From Liquidambar formosana (taxonomy: Eukaryota > Streptophyta > Magnoliopsida > Saxifragales > Altingiaceae), in the NCBI GenBank assembly GCA_039720395.1, contig CM077820.1:50893666-50957665 (forward strand): 64,000 nt of DNA, written 5' to 3'. Under the pieces are notes generated by a model. The model did not search any database, was not told the DNA's origin, and saw nothing but the letters and a program-made list of their open reading frames with translations. The translations under genes were made by a program, and so were the position numbers. The stretch's first letter is position 1. Each line of letters begins with the position of its first letter. Positions 9,773 through 21,360 of this stretch are shown piece after piece.

Positions 9773-10845
9773 GGAATATATGAGTAGTGGGAGACTGACA
9801 GAGAAATCTGATGTGTATTCGTTTGGTGTGGTGTTGTTTGAGGTATTGTCCGGCAGGAAAGTATTTGATCACGACCTTAATGTGGATCAAGTTTTCCTAG
9901 CCAATTGGGCTCAAAATTGTATTGGGAATGGGACCATTGATCAGATCGTCGAGCCTTATCTTTTGGGGAGAATTGCACCAGTTTGCTTGAAGGAATTTGT
10001 GGTCATTGCCCAGAGCTGCCTACAGCTTACTACAATTGAAAGACCCATGATGGGTGATGTGGTGGAAGGCCTTGAGTTCACATTGCAGCTACAGGAAAGC
10101 GTAGATGCTACAAACGAGGAAAACAATGAATACATTTATTGTTGAGTAGAACGCAACGGAACCCACAAATAAAATACAATTTTTATTTAATAAGAACACA
10201 GAGTACACTATTTGTTTAGGACGCTCATACCCTAATCTTTGGTATACTACAAACACACTAAGATACCTTCACTTTACCGCTTACTCACACCTTAGAAATA
10301 CTACACCCACATACACTCAAAGAACATTACACACTCATGCTTAGATTCACTCTACACACATTACACCTTATAACACCCTCACCTAGATTTGGTGACTTCC
10401 CACACCAAACGTACACATAATGGAAGACTTACTCACACTTGTGTTTCACTCCACATGACTCACACTCAAGACTAACTTATAATGCTTTTACTTCACATAC
10501 AAAATGGGAGCCGTGCTCCCTATTTATACTTGCTATTGCCTACCTAAGCAAGTCGGTTGTAAACTGACTTCAAATTCCTAGATCCTTCAAGAATGGCGGT
10601 GTACTAAGAAGAATCTAGAGAAAAACAAGAAATAAAAGAGAGAATGAGAGAAATTCGGGAGAGAGAAGGGTCTAGCAAAGATGGAGATAGGGCTGAAAAA
10701 ATCTAGAAAAAGAAAGAAAAGAAGATGGCGAGGCTGGCATCTTCTAGAGAGTCGGTGATGACTCTCAACATCTATCAAGGCATGTCATTCATTTCGTCCA
10801 TCATGTCTGCTCTCAAGGAATCGTTAGGCAAGGTGTGCGCGTGTT
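9773..10845 (+). pseudogene. Kinase copy 2: C-lobe fragment interrupted by an inverted solo LTR
   Basis: The first exon-like block (9773-10139) encodes only the C-lobe from [17 protein letters not shown] through ERPMMGDVVEGLEF to the tail. The rest of the tail (IYQGMSF...) resumes at 10771 after a solo LTR. The whole N-lobe, HRD and DFG are missing. The sequence is very close to copy 1, including its 3' flank, so it arose by recent duplication and was then destroyed. The apparent open frame starting at 9657 is LTR sequence fused to kinase sequence. Confidence 0.85.
10140..10770 (-). mobile_element. Solo LTR, inverted, gag-only element family
   Basis: 631 bp bounded by TGTTGAG and CTCAACA. 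On the - strand it carries the same R/U5 text as the LTR at 9345 in inverted orientation. The flanks TTTAT (10135-10139) and TCTAT (10771-10775) are a 5-bp target duplication with one change. The uninterrupted sequence is seen in kinase copy 1 near 3928. One arm of the RCCGAC palindrome is mutated here. Confidence 0.87.
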
Positions 10846-11286
10846 GACTTCAAGTAATAGCGGATTGAGCACTTCTTGTTCTAATTCTGAGGAGGTGGAT
10901 CGAGGAGGTCTCTCCTATCCTATGCCCCCACATCTCCGAACCTAAATGAGTAATAATTTTTATTTTTATTTTTAAATATCTTTTCCAAATTTTGTGATAA
11001 TGACATGTTCAAATGTGATTAATTTCGATGGTGAGGAGATTAGCTGGACAAAACATTTCAATGGAGTGATTATTGAATGAATGAATGAATGACAATTAAG
11101 TGTTGTTAATGATCATGTCATATTTGATCCTGGACTTGCCATTGCGGCCACATATCAGAGTAATGTGTTCCCACTGGGCCACTAGCCGCCCCCTCATGTG
11201 CACATTACCCCACACGGTTTCTCTGAAATCATTAAATTGATTTATCAAAAATTTTAACAGTAAACGGGCAAAATGGAGGGATAAGA
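10846..11286. other. Intergenic region between kinases 2 and 3
   Basis: It begins with the kinase 1/2-type 3' flank (to about 10950) and continues AT-rich. It should contain the promoter and 5' UTR of kinase copy 3. No extracellular malectin-type or transmembrane coding sequence is seen upstream of the kinase start. Confidence 0.5.
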
Positions 11287-11298
11287 GTGGAGACTAAA

Positions 11299-12348
11299 AT
11301 GAGGAAGATGAAAAGCTGCGCTTCTTTCTGTGGGTTATCATGGTGGCGGGATCCAAACAAATCCAATTCCTCTAGGACAGAAGCTTCATCTTCTCCCCAT
11401 CAATCCTGCCGGCACTTTCCACTCGCCGAAATCCGAAAAGCCACCAACAACTTCGACCATTCTTTTGTCATTGGTGAAGGCGGTTTCGGCAAGGTATACA
11501 AAGGTTCTATGGATGGCGGCAGTACGATGGTTGCGATCAAGAAGTTGAGCCGAGGGTCAATCCAAGGAGCCCGTGAGTTCAAGGCTGAGATTGAGTTGCT
11601 CTCACAGCTCCGCCACCCTCATCTAGTCTCTCTGATTGGCTACTACAACGATGAGCACGAGATGATACTTGTATATGATTACATGACCAATGGGAACCTA
11701 AGCAATCATCTACACGGAACACCCAGTGATTCACTACCATGGAAGCAGAGACTTGAGATTTGCAGGGGAGCAGCTAAAGGATTACATTTTCTTCACACAG
11801 GTGGAAAGAAGACGATCATTCACAGAGACGTGAAGAGCAGCAACATATTGTTGGACGAGAAATGGGTAGCTAAGATTTCAGATTTCGGGTTGTCCTTGAT
11901 GGGTCCGTCCGGCATGCCCAATACGACTGTGAGTACCCTTGTTTTGGGTACATACGGTTATGCGGATCCGGAATATGTGAGGCTAGGGGAACTGACAGAG
12001 AAATCGGACGTGTATACGTTTGGTGTGCTGTTGCTTGAGCTATTGTGTGGGAGGACAGTATACGATAGTCAGCGTGACAAGGATAAAATCCTTCTAATCC
12101 CCTGGGCTCAAAAATGTATTCAGAATGGGACGCTTGACCAGATCATTGATCCTCGTCTGATGGGGAAAATCGCACCTGTTTGTTTGGAGGAATTTGTGGC
12201 CATCGCACAGAGCTGCCTACGTGATAATGGAATTGAAAGACCCATGATGGGCGATGTGGTGGAAGGCCTTGAGTTTGCACTGCAGCTGCAGGAAAGCGCC
12301 GATCCAGCGAATGAGGAAACTGATTCTGGTGTTGAGTTTTCACAATGA
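11299..12348 (+). CDS. Kinase copy 3: intact Pto/FERONIA-like receptor-like cytoplasmic kinase
   Basis: A 349-residue Ser/Thr kinase. The start is the ATG at 11299 (MRKMKSC), where copies 5, 6 and 7 also start; the frame continues upstream only to a GTG. Residues 7-16 have Cys and Trp (SCASFCGLSWW), possible lipid-attachment cysteines; there is no signal peptide or membrane span. Kinase domain: glycine loop GEGGFG 59-64, ATP-binding Lys81 (VAIK), helix-C Glu about 97, HRD 175-177, Asn182, DFG 195-197, GTYGYADPEY near 217-226, ERPM about 313-316. All catalytic residues are present. The length and the KATNNFD entry, HPHLVSLIGY and FALQLQES motifs match tomato Pto and the CrRLK1L kinase domain. 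Known relatives sense effectors or relay cell-surface signals. It is the only intact member of the local family and converges with a CNL relic. Confidence 0.9.
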   Translation: MRKMKSCASFCGLSWWRDPNKSNSSRTEASSSPHQSCRHFPLAEIRKATNNFDHSFVIGEGGFGKVYKGSMDGGSTMVAIKKLSRGSIQGAREFKAEIELLSQLRHPHLVSLIGYYNDEHEMILVYDYMTNGNLSNHLHGTPSDSLPWKQRLEICRGAAKGLHFLHTGGKKTIIHRDVKSSNILLDEKWVAKISDFGLSLMGPSGMPNTTVSTLVLGTYGYADPEYVRLGELTEKSDVYTFGVLLLELLCGRTVYDSQRDKDKILLIPWAQKCIQNGTLDQIIDPRLMGKIAPVCLEEFVAIAQSCLRDNGIERPMMGDVVEGLEFALQLQESADPANEETDSGVEFSQ

Positions 12349-12429
12349 ATACATCCATCGAGGCATGCTATTCATTATATCTCCAATAACTGAAGTACTA
12401 TTGACATCAACTTTCTAATGAATTTCGTT

Positions 12430-13390
12430 CACTATATCATGTTGTGACTAATGCTTAAAATTTCTGGTTGCAAGGCTTCAATTTCATCATTAATTTTTCT
12501 CTGCTCACACTGGAAAGAACATAAAATCCAAACTAAGGAGGTGTTTCTTGTTCTCAAATTCTGCTTTCTCAGGTTTGGCAACATCTGCTACATTTCCCGA
12601 CTCAAGTACTGCAAGATGGCCTTGAAGGTAGTTCAAAATTTTCAGATCTCCCACCTTAAATGCTTTACTATTATCACCACCATTTACAATGAACCTAGCA
12701 TCCAAATGAGCTTAATCTCCTGATTCCTTTTGGACAGATTCTTGGACTTGACATCTGAACAAGATCAAGGTTTTTCAAGTGAATTAATTTTCCTTAATGT
12801 AGTTTTTCAAGATACTCACACCCAGTAAGGTATCACAAAACATTTCTTGCAATTTCCAAACAATTTTTGAGATAAATGAAGGTGTCTCCGATGTATCAAT
12901 TTCTCTACCTCCCTCGTGAGTTCTTCAATGGAATTCTCACTCAAATTTAATGCCATAGAACATGTTAGATGTTGAAAAATGTCTGGTAGCCTTATATCAA
13001 TTTGAAACGTGAATTCTTGGCACAGAAACAAGAAGTTGCTGTTACTATTATTATTATTATTTTTTTTCCACTTAAATTCTAAATGGAGACAAGAGATAGG
13101 GCCTGCCCACTGAGGATTAAGGTTGAATGATGGGCTTCTCTATATGATGAGTTCATACTGAGTTCTTTGTCACCATCATCCTCTAAAACAATTCATTCAT
13201 TCTCCATAAGAAATTAATCCAAGTCGTTAGATAGGTCATTTTATCTTGAATTCATTTATGAATGCGACCATCATCATCATTTTCAGAATCTTCAAAGAAT
13301 GAGCATATTGCTAAGTTTTCAAAGTATACTTGACCAATATGAGAAGCATAGCTCACTGCTCAGGGAAAATCATAATTTATAGCTTGACAT
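12430..13390 (-). pseudogene. Decayed CNL relic downstream of kinase 3
   Basis: - strand pieces match the CNL LRR region: 12505-12705 encodes VNGGDNSKAFKVGDL and a KKHLLSL block equivalent to [15 protein letters not shown] and KKHLVGL of the intact genes. The part to 13390 matches the end of NB-ARC and the start of the LRRs, broken by stops and frameshifts. It is paralogous to the relics after kinases 1 and 4. No intact domain is present. Confidence 0.7.
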
Positions 13391-14024
13391 TCTTATAGAA
13401 CTACAAATGGTGGAGATCATTGACAATGCTACTCTTCATGTTGTGCAAATATTTTAGAACTATTATCTGTGAACAGCAAGGATCATCTTAAGGTTAAATG
13501 AGCGCTTTGCTGCTTGTTTCCAATTTCCAAAAGAAAATATTCTCAGTTGGATAACTCAAGACCTTGAGCCTTGATCCTTTATCCAGTGTGCTACCATCTA
13601 TGTTACCCTAGAGTCGGAGTTGCAGGTTGCATTTTTCTTATTTGAGAGATAATTTATTTGTTTCAAATTCTTTTTTGATAACGTTTCTTTCAAATTCTAT
13701 CTAATTAAAACCCAACAGAGCCATTAGATGTCCAAAAGCGCCATTACTGAGTTAATATATATAGAGTCAAACATTTCAGCATCATTACTCCAATTTTCGA
13801 ATGTTCACGATTCAAGATTTGATTTGAACTCCATTGTTTGAATAAATTCCACGCCTTGCCGTAACCTGCAGGCAGTACCGCGTTCTCAACTTCTCACTAC
13901 CACCCCCAAATGTGTGCAGGATACCCCTCACACGTCTCTCTCTATCTCCCCTGTTTTGGAAATAGGAAGTCCAAGTCTTAAGAATCCAAGGCAAATTACA
14001 CAAACACTGGGACTGCAAAATGGC
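13391..14024. other. Upstream region of kinase 4, duplicated at kinase 7
   Basis: No gene seen. From about 13600 to 14024 it matches 53760-54205 upstream of kinase 7 (shared words around TCAAACATTTCAGC, the ACGATTCAAGATTT stretch and CACAAACAC.GGGACTGCAAAA). The two kinases were therefore duplicated together with their promoter regions. Confidence 0.55.
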
Positions 14025-15087
14025 ATGATGAAGACGAAGCAGCGCGGCGTCTCTTGCTGTGGACTATCATGGTGTTTGGATCCATACAAACCCAATTCCT
14101 CAAGCATAAAACCTTCATCTTCGCCCCATCAATCCTGTCGTCGCTTTTCACTCGCGGAGATCCAAAAAGTCACCGACAACTTCCACAGCGACTCTTTCAT
14201 TGGCAAAGGCGGTTTCGGTATCATGTACAGAGGTCGTATCGACGGGGGCAACACAATGGTTGCGATCAAGAGGTTGACCCCAGGGTCCCACGACGGAGCC
14301 AGTGAGTTCAAGAATGAGATTGAGTTGCTCTCTCAGCTCCGTCACCCTCATCTATTCTCTCCGATTGGCTACTGCAACGAAAAAAATGAGAGGATCCTCG
14401 TATATGATTACATGATCAATGGGAATCTATTCCATCGTCTTCTCTATAACACAGAGAATGGTGGACTACCTTGGAAGCAGAGGCTTGAGATATGTATAGA
14501 TGCAGCGAAAGGATTACACTATCTTCACACGGGCGGAAAGCAGACTATCATTGATAGAGACGTGAAGAGCACCGACATATTGTTGGACGAAGGATGGGTG
14601 GCGATGGATGGCTAATATTTCAGATTTCGGGTTGTCCTTGATGGGTCCGTTCGGCATGCCCAATACGCCCATGAGTTCGTCGGTTATGGGTACATGGGGA
14701 TATTTGGATCCGGAATATATAAGGCTTGAGGAATTGACAGAGAAATCTGACGTATATTCATTTGGTGTGGTGTTGTTGGAGGTGCTATGTGCTAGGAGTG
14801 CAGTCAATCGAAAGCTTGATGAGGATGAAATGTATCTATCAATTTGGGCTAAAAAATGTGGGAATGCGACCATTGATGAGATCATTGATCCTTACCTGAC
14901 TGGGAAAATCACACCGGTTTGCTTGAAGGAATTTCTGGCCATTGCCCAGAGCTGCCTCCGAGATAATGGAATTGAAAGACCCATGATGGGGGATGTGGTG
15001 GAAGGACTTGAGTTTGCACTGCAGCTGCAGGAAAGTGCTGATACACTGAATGAGGAAACTGATTCTGCTGATGAGTTTTCACAATGA
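14025..15087 (+). pseudogene. Kinase copy 4: frameshifted, catalytically dead Pto/FERONIA-like kinase
   Basis: Starts at the ATG-ATG at 14025 ([16 protein letters not shown]) and reads an N-lobe with an intact glycine loop (GKGGFG) and VAIK. The catalytic HRD is DRD and the following Asn is Asp (KSTD), so it could not transfer phosphate. At about 14600 an extra 10 bp (GATGGATGGC, next to the similar GGATGGGTGGC) shifts the frame to a stop after AMDG. The rest of the C-lobe, with DFG, continues in the other frame from 14618 to the stop at 15085-15087. Its 3' flank matches that of copy 3. Confidence 0.88.
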
Positions 15088-15194
15088 ATACATATATCAA
15101 GGCAAGGCAAGTTATTCACTCTATCTCCACTAACTGTAGTACTATTGACATCCACTTTTTAATGAATTTCATTCACTATAATTTAGTGCCTTGC

Positions 15195-15530
15195 TTAAAA
15201 TTTCTATAGTTTGGATGTGGTTGCAAGGCTTCAATTTCATCATTAATTTTTCTCTTCGTTCACACTGGAAAGAACATAAAATCCAAAGTAAGGAGGTGTT
15301 TCTTGTTCTCCAATTCTGCTTTCTCAGCTTTGGCAACGTCTGCCACATTTCCCAACTCATGTACTGCAAGATGGTGTCGCAGGTAGTTCAAAATTTTCAG
15401 ATCTCCCCCCTTAAATGCTTCCCTATTATCACACCGTTTACAATGAACCTAGCGTCCAAGTGAGCTTAATCTCTTGATTCCTGTTGGACAGATTGTTGGA
15501 CTTGATGCTTGACCAAGCACCTCCTAATTA
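15195..15530 (-). pseudogene. Truncated CNL relic downstream of kinase 4
   Basis: Closely similar in DNA to 12450-12740 (the relic after kinase 3). On the - strand it holds broken LRR text including the KKHLVGL/KAFKLGDL region. Homology to CNL coding sequence ends near 15530. It confirms that kinase plus CNL relic were duplicated as a unit. Confidence 0.65.
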
Positions 15531-15589
15531 CAATTGGAGAAGTTGACAAGCTGTTCTTCATGTCATAGGAAAATGTTAGAACATACTTT

Positions 15590-16799
15590 ATCTGTTGTTA
15601 ATAATGGATAATGTGACACATTGCAAGTCTTATGACATTTTCAGAAAGAAAATGAGTGAGCTGCTGCATTCATTCAGAAAGAAAATTCCTTCAAAAAATG
15701 ATTTCCCTAGGAACAGAGCTCATGTGAAAATTTTAAAACAGAGACCCAGTATTCCGAGGTCAACATCGCATAACATTTTTTAGAGAGACAAGTAAACAAA
15801 GCTAAATAGATTAGCATTGAAAAGAAACTAAGTAGAAGTTAGAGTCATGGTAGATGAACTCAATAAGAGAAACAAATTTACATTCCTTTAAAACCAAATA
15901 CATATCCCTTTACAACTGAAAAAATAAAAATTCAAAACAGATTGTCCCTTTAAACAACTACTTCAGACTTAAATTACAGAAAATACATACAAGAGATGAC
16001 ACAAACTGCTCTTGGCCAGTTGCCTATACTCTTGTTATGCAACAGCACTTGACATTGATTCATCAGGAAAAATGTAAAAATTCTTGCCTTATTACATATA
16101 ATTGAATTGATGATAAAGCCTACTCCATGTGCCATATCTACTGATAGCAGAATGTTGAATTACTTGCACTACCATTTCCTCCAGCATGAGTTGTGCTTCG
16201 CTTGATGGAACACACTGCCTGGTTACCTCTGCTTAATCTATTAGGCCAAAAGAGAACACATGAGCTAGTTTTGGGCATAGAAAAGAAATTTTCTAAATAT
16301 ATATATGAGCAAAGCTTTGCAAGAAAGATAGATTATAGTTCAGCCACTAGAGGCACATTTTGATGCAACTTTGAGGAAAAATGACTTACCCGTTTGGAGC
16401 AAAAATCCTCTCTGACAACATTTTCCTTTCTGTCTGCAAAGTTGTAAAGTAGACCAATCAATTTGAAACTTTTAAGTTGTTTTCCTAAGAAATACAAAGT
16501 TCTAATCATTACTAAAATTTCGGAAGAAAAGGGTTAGTGGCATAGGATGATTGCCTTATTTTGGGAAACTTCTTTTCAAGAACCAAAAAAAGGGGGGGTG
16601 ATCGAACATGTGGTGCATGGGATAATATAGTGCTTAATTAGAAATGCTCACCCAATATATTTACATGGAATCAAAAAGCTGATACACTCCAAAATTGCAT
16701 GATGTTATTAACCAAGTTAACAACAAGATAAAGAAATAGTAGAAGAAATTACCTTCATATATTGAAAAAATTGATAGTGAGAACACAGCAGCAGAGAAG
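15590..16799 (-). other. Conserved 3'-flanking block of CNL A
   Basis: Matches the blocks downstream of the other CNLs (5400-6935, 36660-38254, 54818-56185). - strand sequence just after the stop contains AAG|GTAATTTCTTC, a possible 3'-UTR splice donor. No coding sequence is seen. Confidence 0.6.
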
Positions 16800-19629
16800 T
16801 TAGTTTTCTATTTTGATGTTTGGGATGTGAGATATCTTGGACCAGTCCTCTCCTGTCCCCCTTTTGCAGCGTTCTTTCAAAATAGGACAAAATTTGATTT
16901 CCAGTTTCTCTAGCGGCATTGTCTGAAGGTAGTGCGGCAGTGCCTTCAGTTTGGGGCAATACTCAATCTTCAAGCACCGAAGGCGTGGCATTATCGTGGC
17001 GTTTTCCTCTTTTCTCCCTGTGTTCATCCCATCCCACTCTTTCCACCTATTCATGCCATGAAAAGTGAGTTGCTTTAACATTGGGAATGCAGTTTTCACT
17101 GATGCGTTTGTTCCGTCTTCTTTGCTTCTTGTGCCGTCATCAATTCCAAATCCCAAAAATCCAACACCCAATTTATCCAAACTTTCCATATACTTAAGTT
17201 CGAGTGATTCAAGGAACGGCAGTTTCCCCAAAGGTGGCAAATGCACAGAGTTGTGACAAAAGCACAGTCGTAGCTTTCTTAGGTTGGTTAATGACATCAT
17301 CCAGTTGGGGATCAGGGTGCCTCTGTAGCAGCGTATCTCTAAAATTTCCAAGTGTGGATGTGTTTGTAAGACTTCAATTACATCATCGCTCGTCCCTTGT
17401 ACTCCCACGGGAGAGAACTCTAGACACAAACCAATGAGGTGCTGCTTGCTGTTCAATTCTGCTTTCCGAGCCTCGCTCTCCTCTTTTATATTTGCCAGAC
17501 CTCTAATTCTTAAATATCCCTTAAGGTTGTTCAACTTCGCCAGATCTCCGAGCTTAAATGCTTCAGCATCATCACCCCCTTTTACAAACAATTCACGCAA
17601 TGTCCGAAGAGAGCTTAATCTCCCAATTCCTTTTGGCAAGAATCTTATTTTGTCAGTCCAAGTAATTTCAAAATGTCGCAAGTTAATGAGTTTTCCCATC
17701 CCTTTAGGTAGTTCCTCAAGAGACCAACAGAAAGTAAGATCCAAGGTCTGCAAATTACATAAATCACATACCATTTCAGGAAGTGTTTCAAACCCATTGT
17801 CAGATAAGTTTAGGTATCTCAGATGTACCAATTTCCCAATCTCCCTTGGAAGTTCACTAATTAAATTCTTACTCAAATCCAATGCCCTGAGACATTTGAG
17901 ATGGTGAAGAAAATCATGTAGGGTATTCCCAATTCCTGTGGTGACTTTGGTTAGGATAAAGAGGGTGTGGAGATTTGTTCTGTTGTAAACTGAGACAGAA
18001 AATGAGGTCTCCGCTGTAAGTATTACGGTCAAATGACGAGCCTTTCCGTGGGCTGAATCTGGTTCTTCTCTCACACTGACTTCCATCGTAAAACATTCGT
18101 TCTTTGTAAGAAATTGGGCACAATCATGCACTATGTCATGCATCTTGCATCTCCAAATTCTTCCTTCTTCATCTTTCTCGAAATCTTGGAAGAATGACCG
18201 CATAACTAAGTTGTTAAAGTACTCTCGACCAGTCGTTTCCATCTCTACACCTCTCCTTGAGCTAAGATAGCCGTGTGCCATCCAAAGCTGAATCAATTTT
18301 TCTATCTCTATCACATAATCTTTTGGAAAGGTGGCACAATATGAGAAACATGGCTTTAGTGCTGAGGGCAAGTCATAATAGCTCAAGAGTAAGGGAGGAA
18401 AAAGACCTTTCTCGACCTCTTCCAGTTCCCATATTTGACTATTCAGAACATCCCGCCACTCTTGTATAGTTTGCTTGAAGCGCATGAGACTCCCTATAGT
18501 CTTTGCAGCAAGAGGCAAGCCCTTGCACTTATCTGCTATTTTCTTACCAATCTCTTCCAATTTTACACGGTCATCTCTACTTTTTCCAAAAAATGCTATC
18601 TGACTAAATAATGACTGACATACCTCCTTCGACAATTCCTCCAAGGGGTGCATGTAGGTGGCACCCATCATCACCGCCACTCCCGCATCCCGTGTGGTCA
18701 CCAAAATTCCACTTCCTTGGGCACCACTCTTGAGAGTTTGTATCAATGGTTTCAACTTTTCATTGTTCCTAACCCACACATCATCTAACACAATTAGGAA
18801 TTTCTTTCCCAAAATTAGAATTTTCAATTCGTTCAAGCAGAGTTTGTAATTCAAACAACTTTGAGGCATTACCTCCAAGAGCCTCAACAATTGTTTTAGC
18901 AATCCTTATTTCATCAAAAGGATCTGATACACACACCCAAATTCTCTTCTCAAAATGGGCTTTTACATAGCCATCGTTGTAGGCTAGCTGGGCGAGAGTT
19001 GTCTTGCCAATTCCACCCATCCCAACTATAGAGATTATATGGAGGCCGCCTTCTTCTAGATTACTCTCACACACCAACTTACTTACTATAGTTTTCTTAT
19101 CCTTATCACGACCGCATACCTCCGATACATCAATAGAAGAGGTAGTTCTTTGTCTCTCAGGTTCTTCAATGTTTGTAACTGACTTGAAATTGTACCTCTC
19201 TTTCTCAGACGCAATCACATCGACTCTTTCATTTAATTCTTTCATTTTTACAGCAATGTCACGACGGAGGACAACTCGACTGAAACAAAAGCAGGGGGTG
19301 GGGATGTAGGAGCTTACCTTCTTTGTAGGAATGGTGCTATTTTCGACTCCCTCAATTTGTAACTTGACAATTGCAGTGCTCCAATCATCCAACACGTCCT
19401 CCATGTCGTAGGATACGTCTCTGAGCTTTTCTAACCAAAGTTTCACCACTTCCTCTGTCACTTGTCTTTTCTCAGCATCGATGAGTGCAGCTCTGATGGT
19501 TTGGAGAGTACTTGTGAGCTTTTCGACTTCTTTCTCAACACCCACAACCTGTCTCAGCTCTTGTTGTGCCTCTTGTACAACAATAGAAACCAATTGCTCC
19601 AAGACTATGGAAACTAGTGCATCAGCCAT
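16800..19629 (-). pseudogene. CNL A: full-length coiled-coil NLR with a single-base frameshift
   Basis: RGA-type intracellular immune receptor. The start is ATG at 19629 (MADALVS). Residues 1-145 are the Rx-type coiled coil with an EDVLDDW motif (77-83). NB-ARC: P-loop GMGGIGKTT 203-211 and RNBS-A near 226-239. After RIENSNFGK (about residue 270) one extra base near 18805-18815, relative to the copy at 38255, ends the frame at 18781. The remainder is open in the next frame: LIVLDDVW (kinase 2), [28 protein letters not shown], about 12 LRRs and a [13 protein letters not shown] end, stop at 16800. Apart from that base it would encode about 940 residues. It could be a young pseudogene or a sequence error. 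Confidence 0.9.
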
Positions 19630-21123
19630 GCTTGGAGATGGTGAGTGATTGACTTGCCAAAAGTTGGAGAAAATAATAGAGTAGATAACAATTGAGTTGC
19701 AGGTTTGCTTTGCTAATGTTATTCTGCTTCCAAGTTTTATAAACTCTCTAGCATATAGCTAAAGTAAGTGGAAAAATGGCTTCCCCTTCTACCATATACT
19801 TTTTTGTAATTTTGTTTTTTAATATTACCCCTCTCCATCAATCCATACTTTATGGACTTTTTCCCCTTTTGTAGGACCCTATTATACTGTTATTAGTTTT
19901 TTTAGACCTTTTTCCACTCCGTGGGACTCAAATATTGCTTTGTCTAGTGATATGTGAAGAGCATATCTTGCTTTGAATCGGCATCTTCTTTAAGTTTAAT
20001 AGAATATTATCTTCACTATCTTTTACGTCTTTCTGTTTTTTCCAGAAGTAAATTTCCTCTTCATTTGTCCAATTTTATGTAGACTTTCTCCACCTATGGC
20101 ACCCAATCTATTGAATGGTAATTGTTTGTCTTTATAATGCATCCCCCCCTCAGCAAAGTTTTTCAGCATTAGCAACACCTTGGAGAACCTCCTAGACTAA
20201 AACAGCACAGATTGATCAAAGTACATGGCCCTTTCTGCTTGCAACAATAAATTTGGCCTTCCAATCACAATCTTTGTCCAAAACCAAATAGTCTTTGATG
20301 AAATTAAACAAATCGGATTTCTCTGTTTAAAATTTTGACCTCCTAGACAGACTATTGCATCCTTAAGTTGAAACATAAGCACCCAAGAGTCCTATCTTAA
20401 TACATGCTACAATTGCAATGGTCCAAAACCCTGCAGTGGACTTCCTAGGCTAGAATATAAACAATACCTGATTAAAACAAAAAAAGAAATGCTGCTAAAA
20501 TGTCGGATAACTTGACATCATGGAAAGTTCTAGTGGTGAAATGCATGTTTTGCTTTTTGAACACAATGTTCAGTTTGGTAAATGATTTTCACCAGAAACA
20601 GATTGAATAGAAATAATATATATGGCTAGGCACTGTTTTTTTTTTTTTTTTTTTTTGGGAAAATTAGCAATAACCAATGACTCTTACCAGAATGAATTAA
20701 TGCTTAGGTTAAGTTTCAAAGTGCACCATATTCTAGGATCCCCATGCATATAAGAGGTCAGCTGGTCCGGAAAAAATTCTGCAAGCTTGAATGATTTTAG
20801 CCATTTATTTTCGTTATTAATTCCTTCTGACATACTTGTTTAGTCGTTTATGGTGCTGAGTTTATTGCCTAAAAGATGTATTCGCAAAACTTTGGAATAT
20901 CTATTTTGGTAATGGAAGTTGGCTGCGTTAGTGTTCCGATCTTATTGTGCGTTCTAGTTTTGAAATGCACTGGAAATGCTGAAAGACCTAACAAAGTGAT
21001 TACTTTTAACACAACCAAAAAAGGAAAAAATTGATTCATTTCAGCAAAGGATTGACAAGCAACTAGACAGCAATTAAAAGAAATACACAACTCATCAAGT
21101 AGCCAAAGCAAAAATGCAGAAAC
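19630..21123. other. Upstream region of CNL A
   Basis: AT-rich, no gene recognised; it should hold the CNL A promoter reading leftward. The part 19750-20040 matches 21905-22190 and the part 21045-21123 matches 22660-22760, showing an old tandem duplication. A poly-T run lies at about 20637-20656. Confidence 0.5.
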
Positions 21124-21151
21124 AAAAGCTCAAACTTCATTGCTTGTTTCT

Positions 21152-21360
21152 GGGGTTAGCTCAGATGGTCACGGTGTTAAGTATCGACTCCAAGGTCCTG
21201 CTTTTGAGTCCCATGGGCCACATGCCCAAGGCATAAGCCTCGTGACTCACCTGGCACATGTGTGGAGCATGCAATGCATGTGCCCGTGAAGGTTTACCGG
21301 TCGGCTAAGCTAGGAGTTGATCTTGGCAATAAATTGGGCGGGTTCCTCCTCGTGTAAAAT
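21152..21360 (+). mobile_element. tRNA-derived SINE with a 28-bp target duplication
   Basis: 209 bp starting GGGGTTAGCTCAGATGG, a clear RNA polymerase III A-box, with a B-box-like TTTTGAGTCCC about 45 bases on. It is flanked by a perfect 28-bp direct repeat (21124-21151 and 21361-21388). It is absent from the paralogous stretch near 22790, so it inserted after that duplication. Confidence 0.85.

Noticed and set aside
11287..11298. Four extra residues at the start of kinase 3
   Set aside because: They begin with GTG. The ATG at 11299 agrees with the starts of the sister copies.
14590..14640. An intron separating the two open frames of kinase 4
   Set aside because: The frames overlap and the shift is explained by a 10-bp near-duplication; there are no splice sites, and HRD is also mutated.
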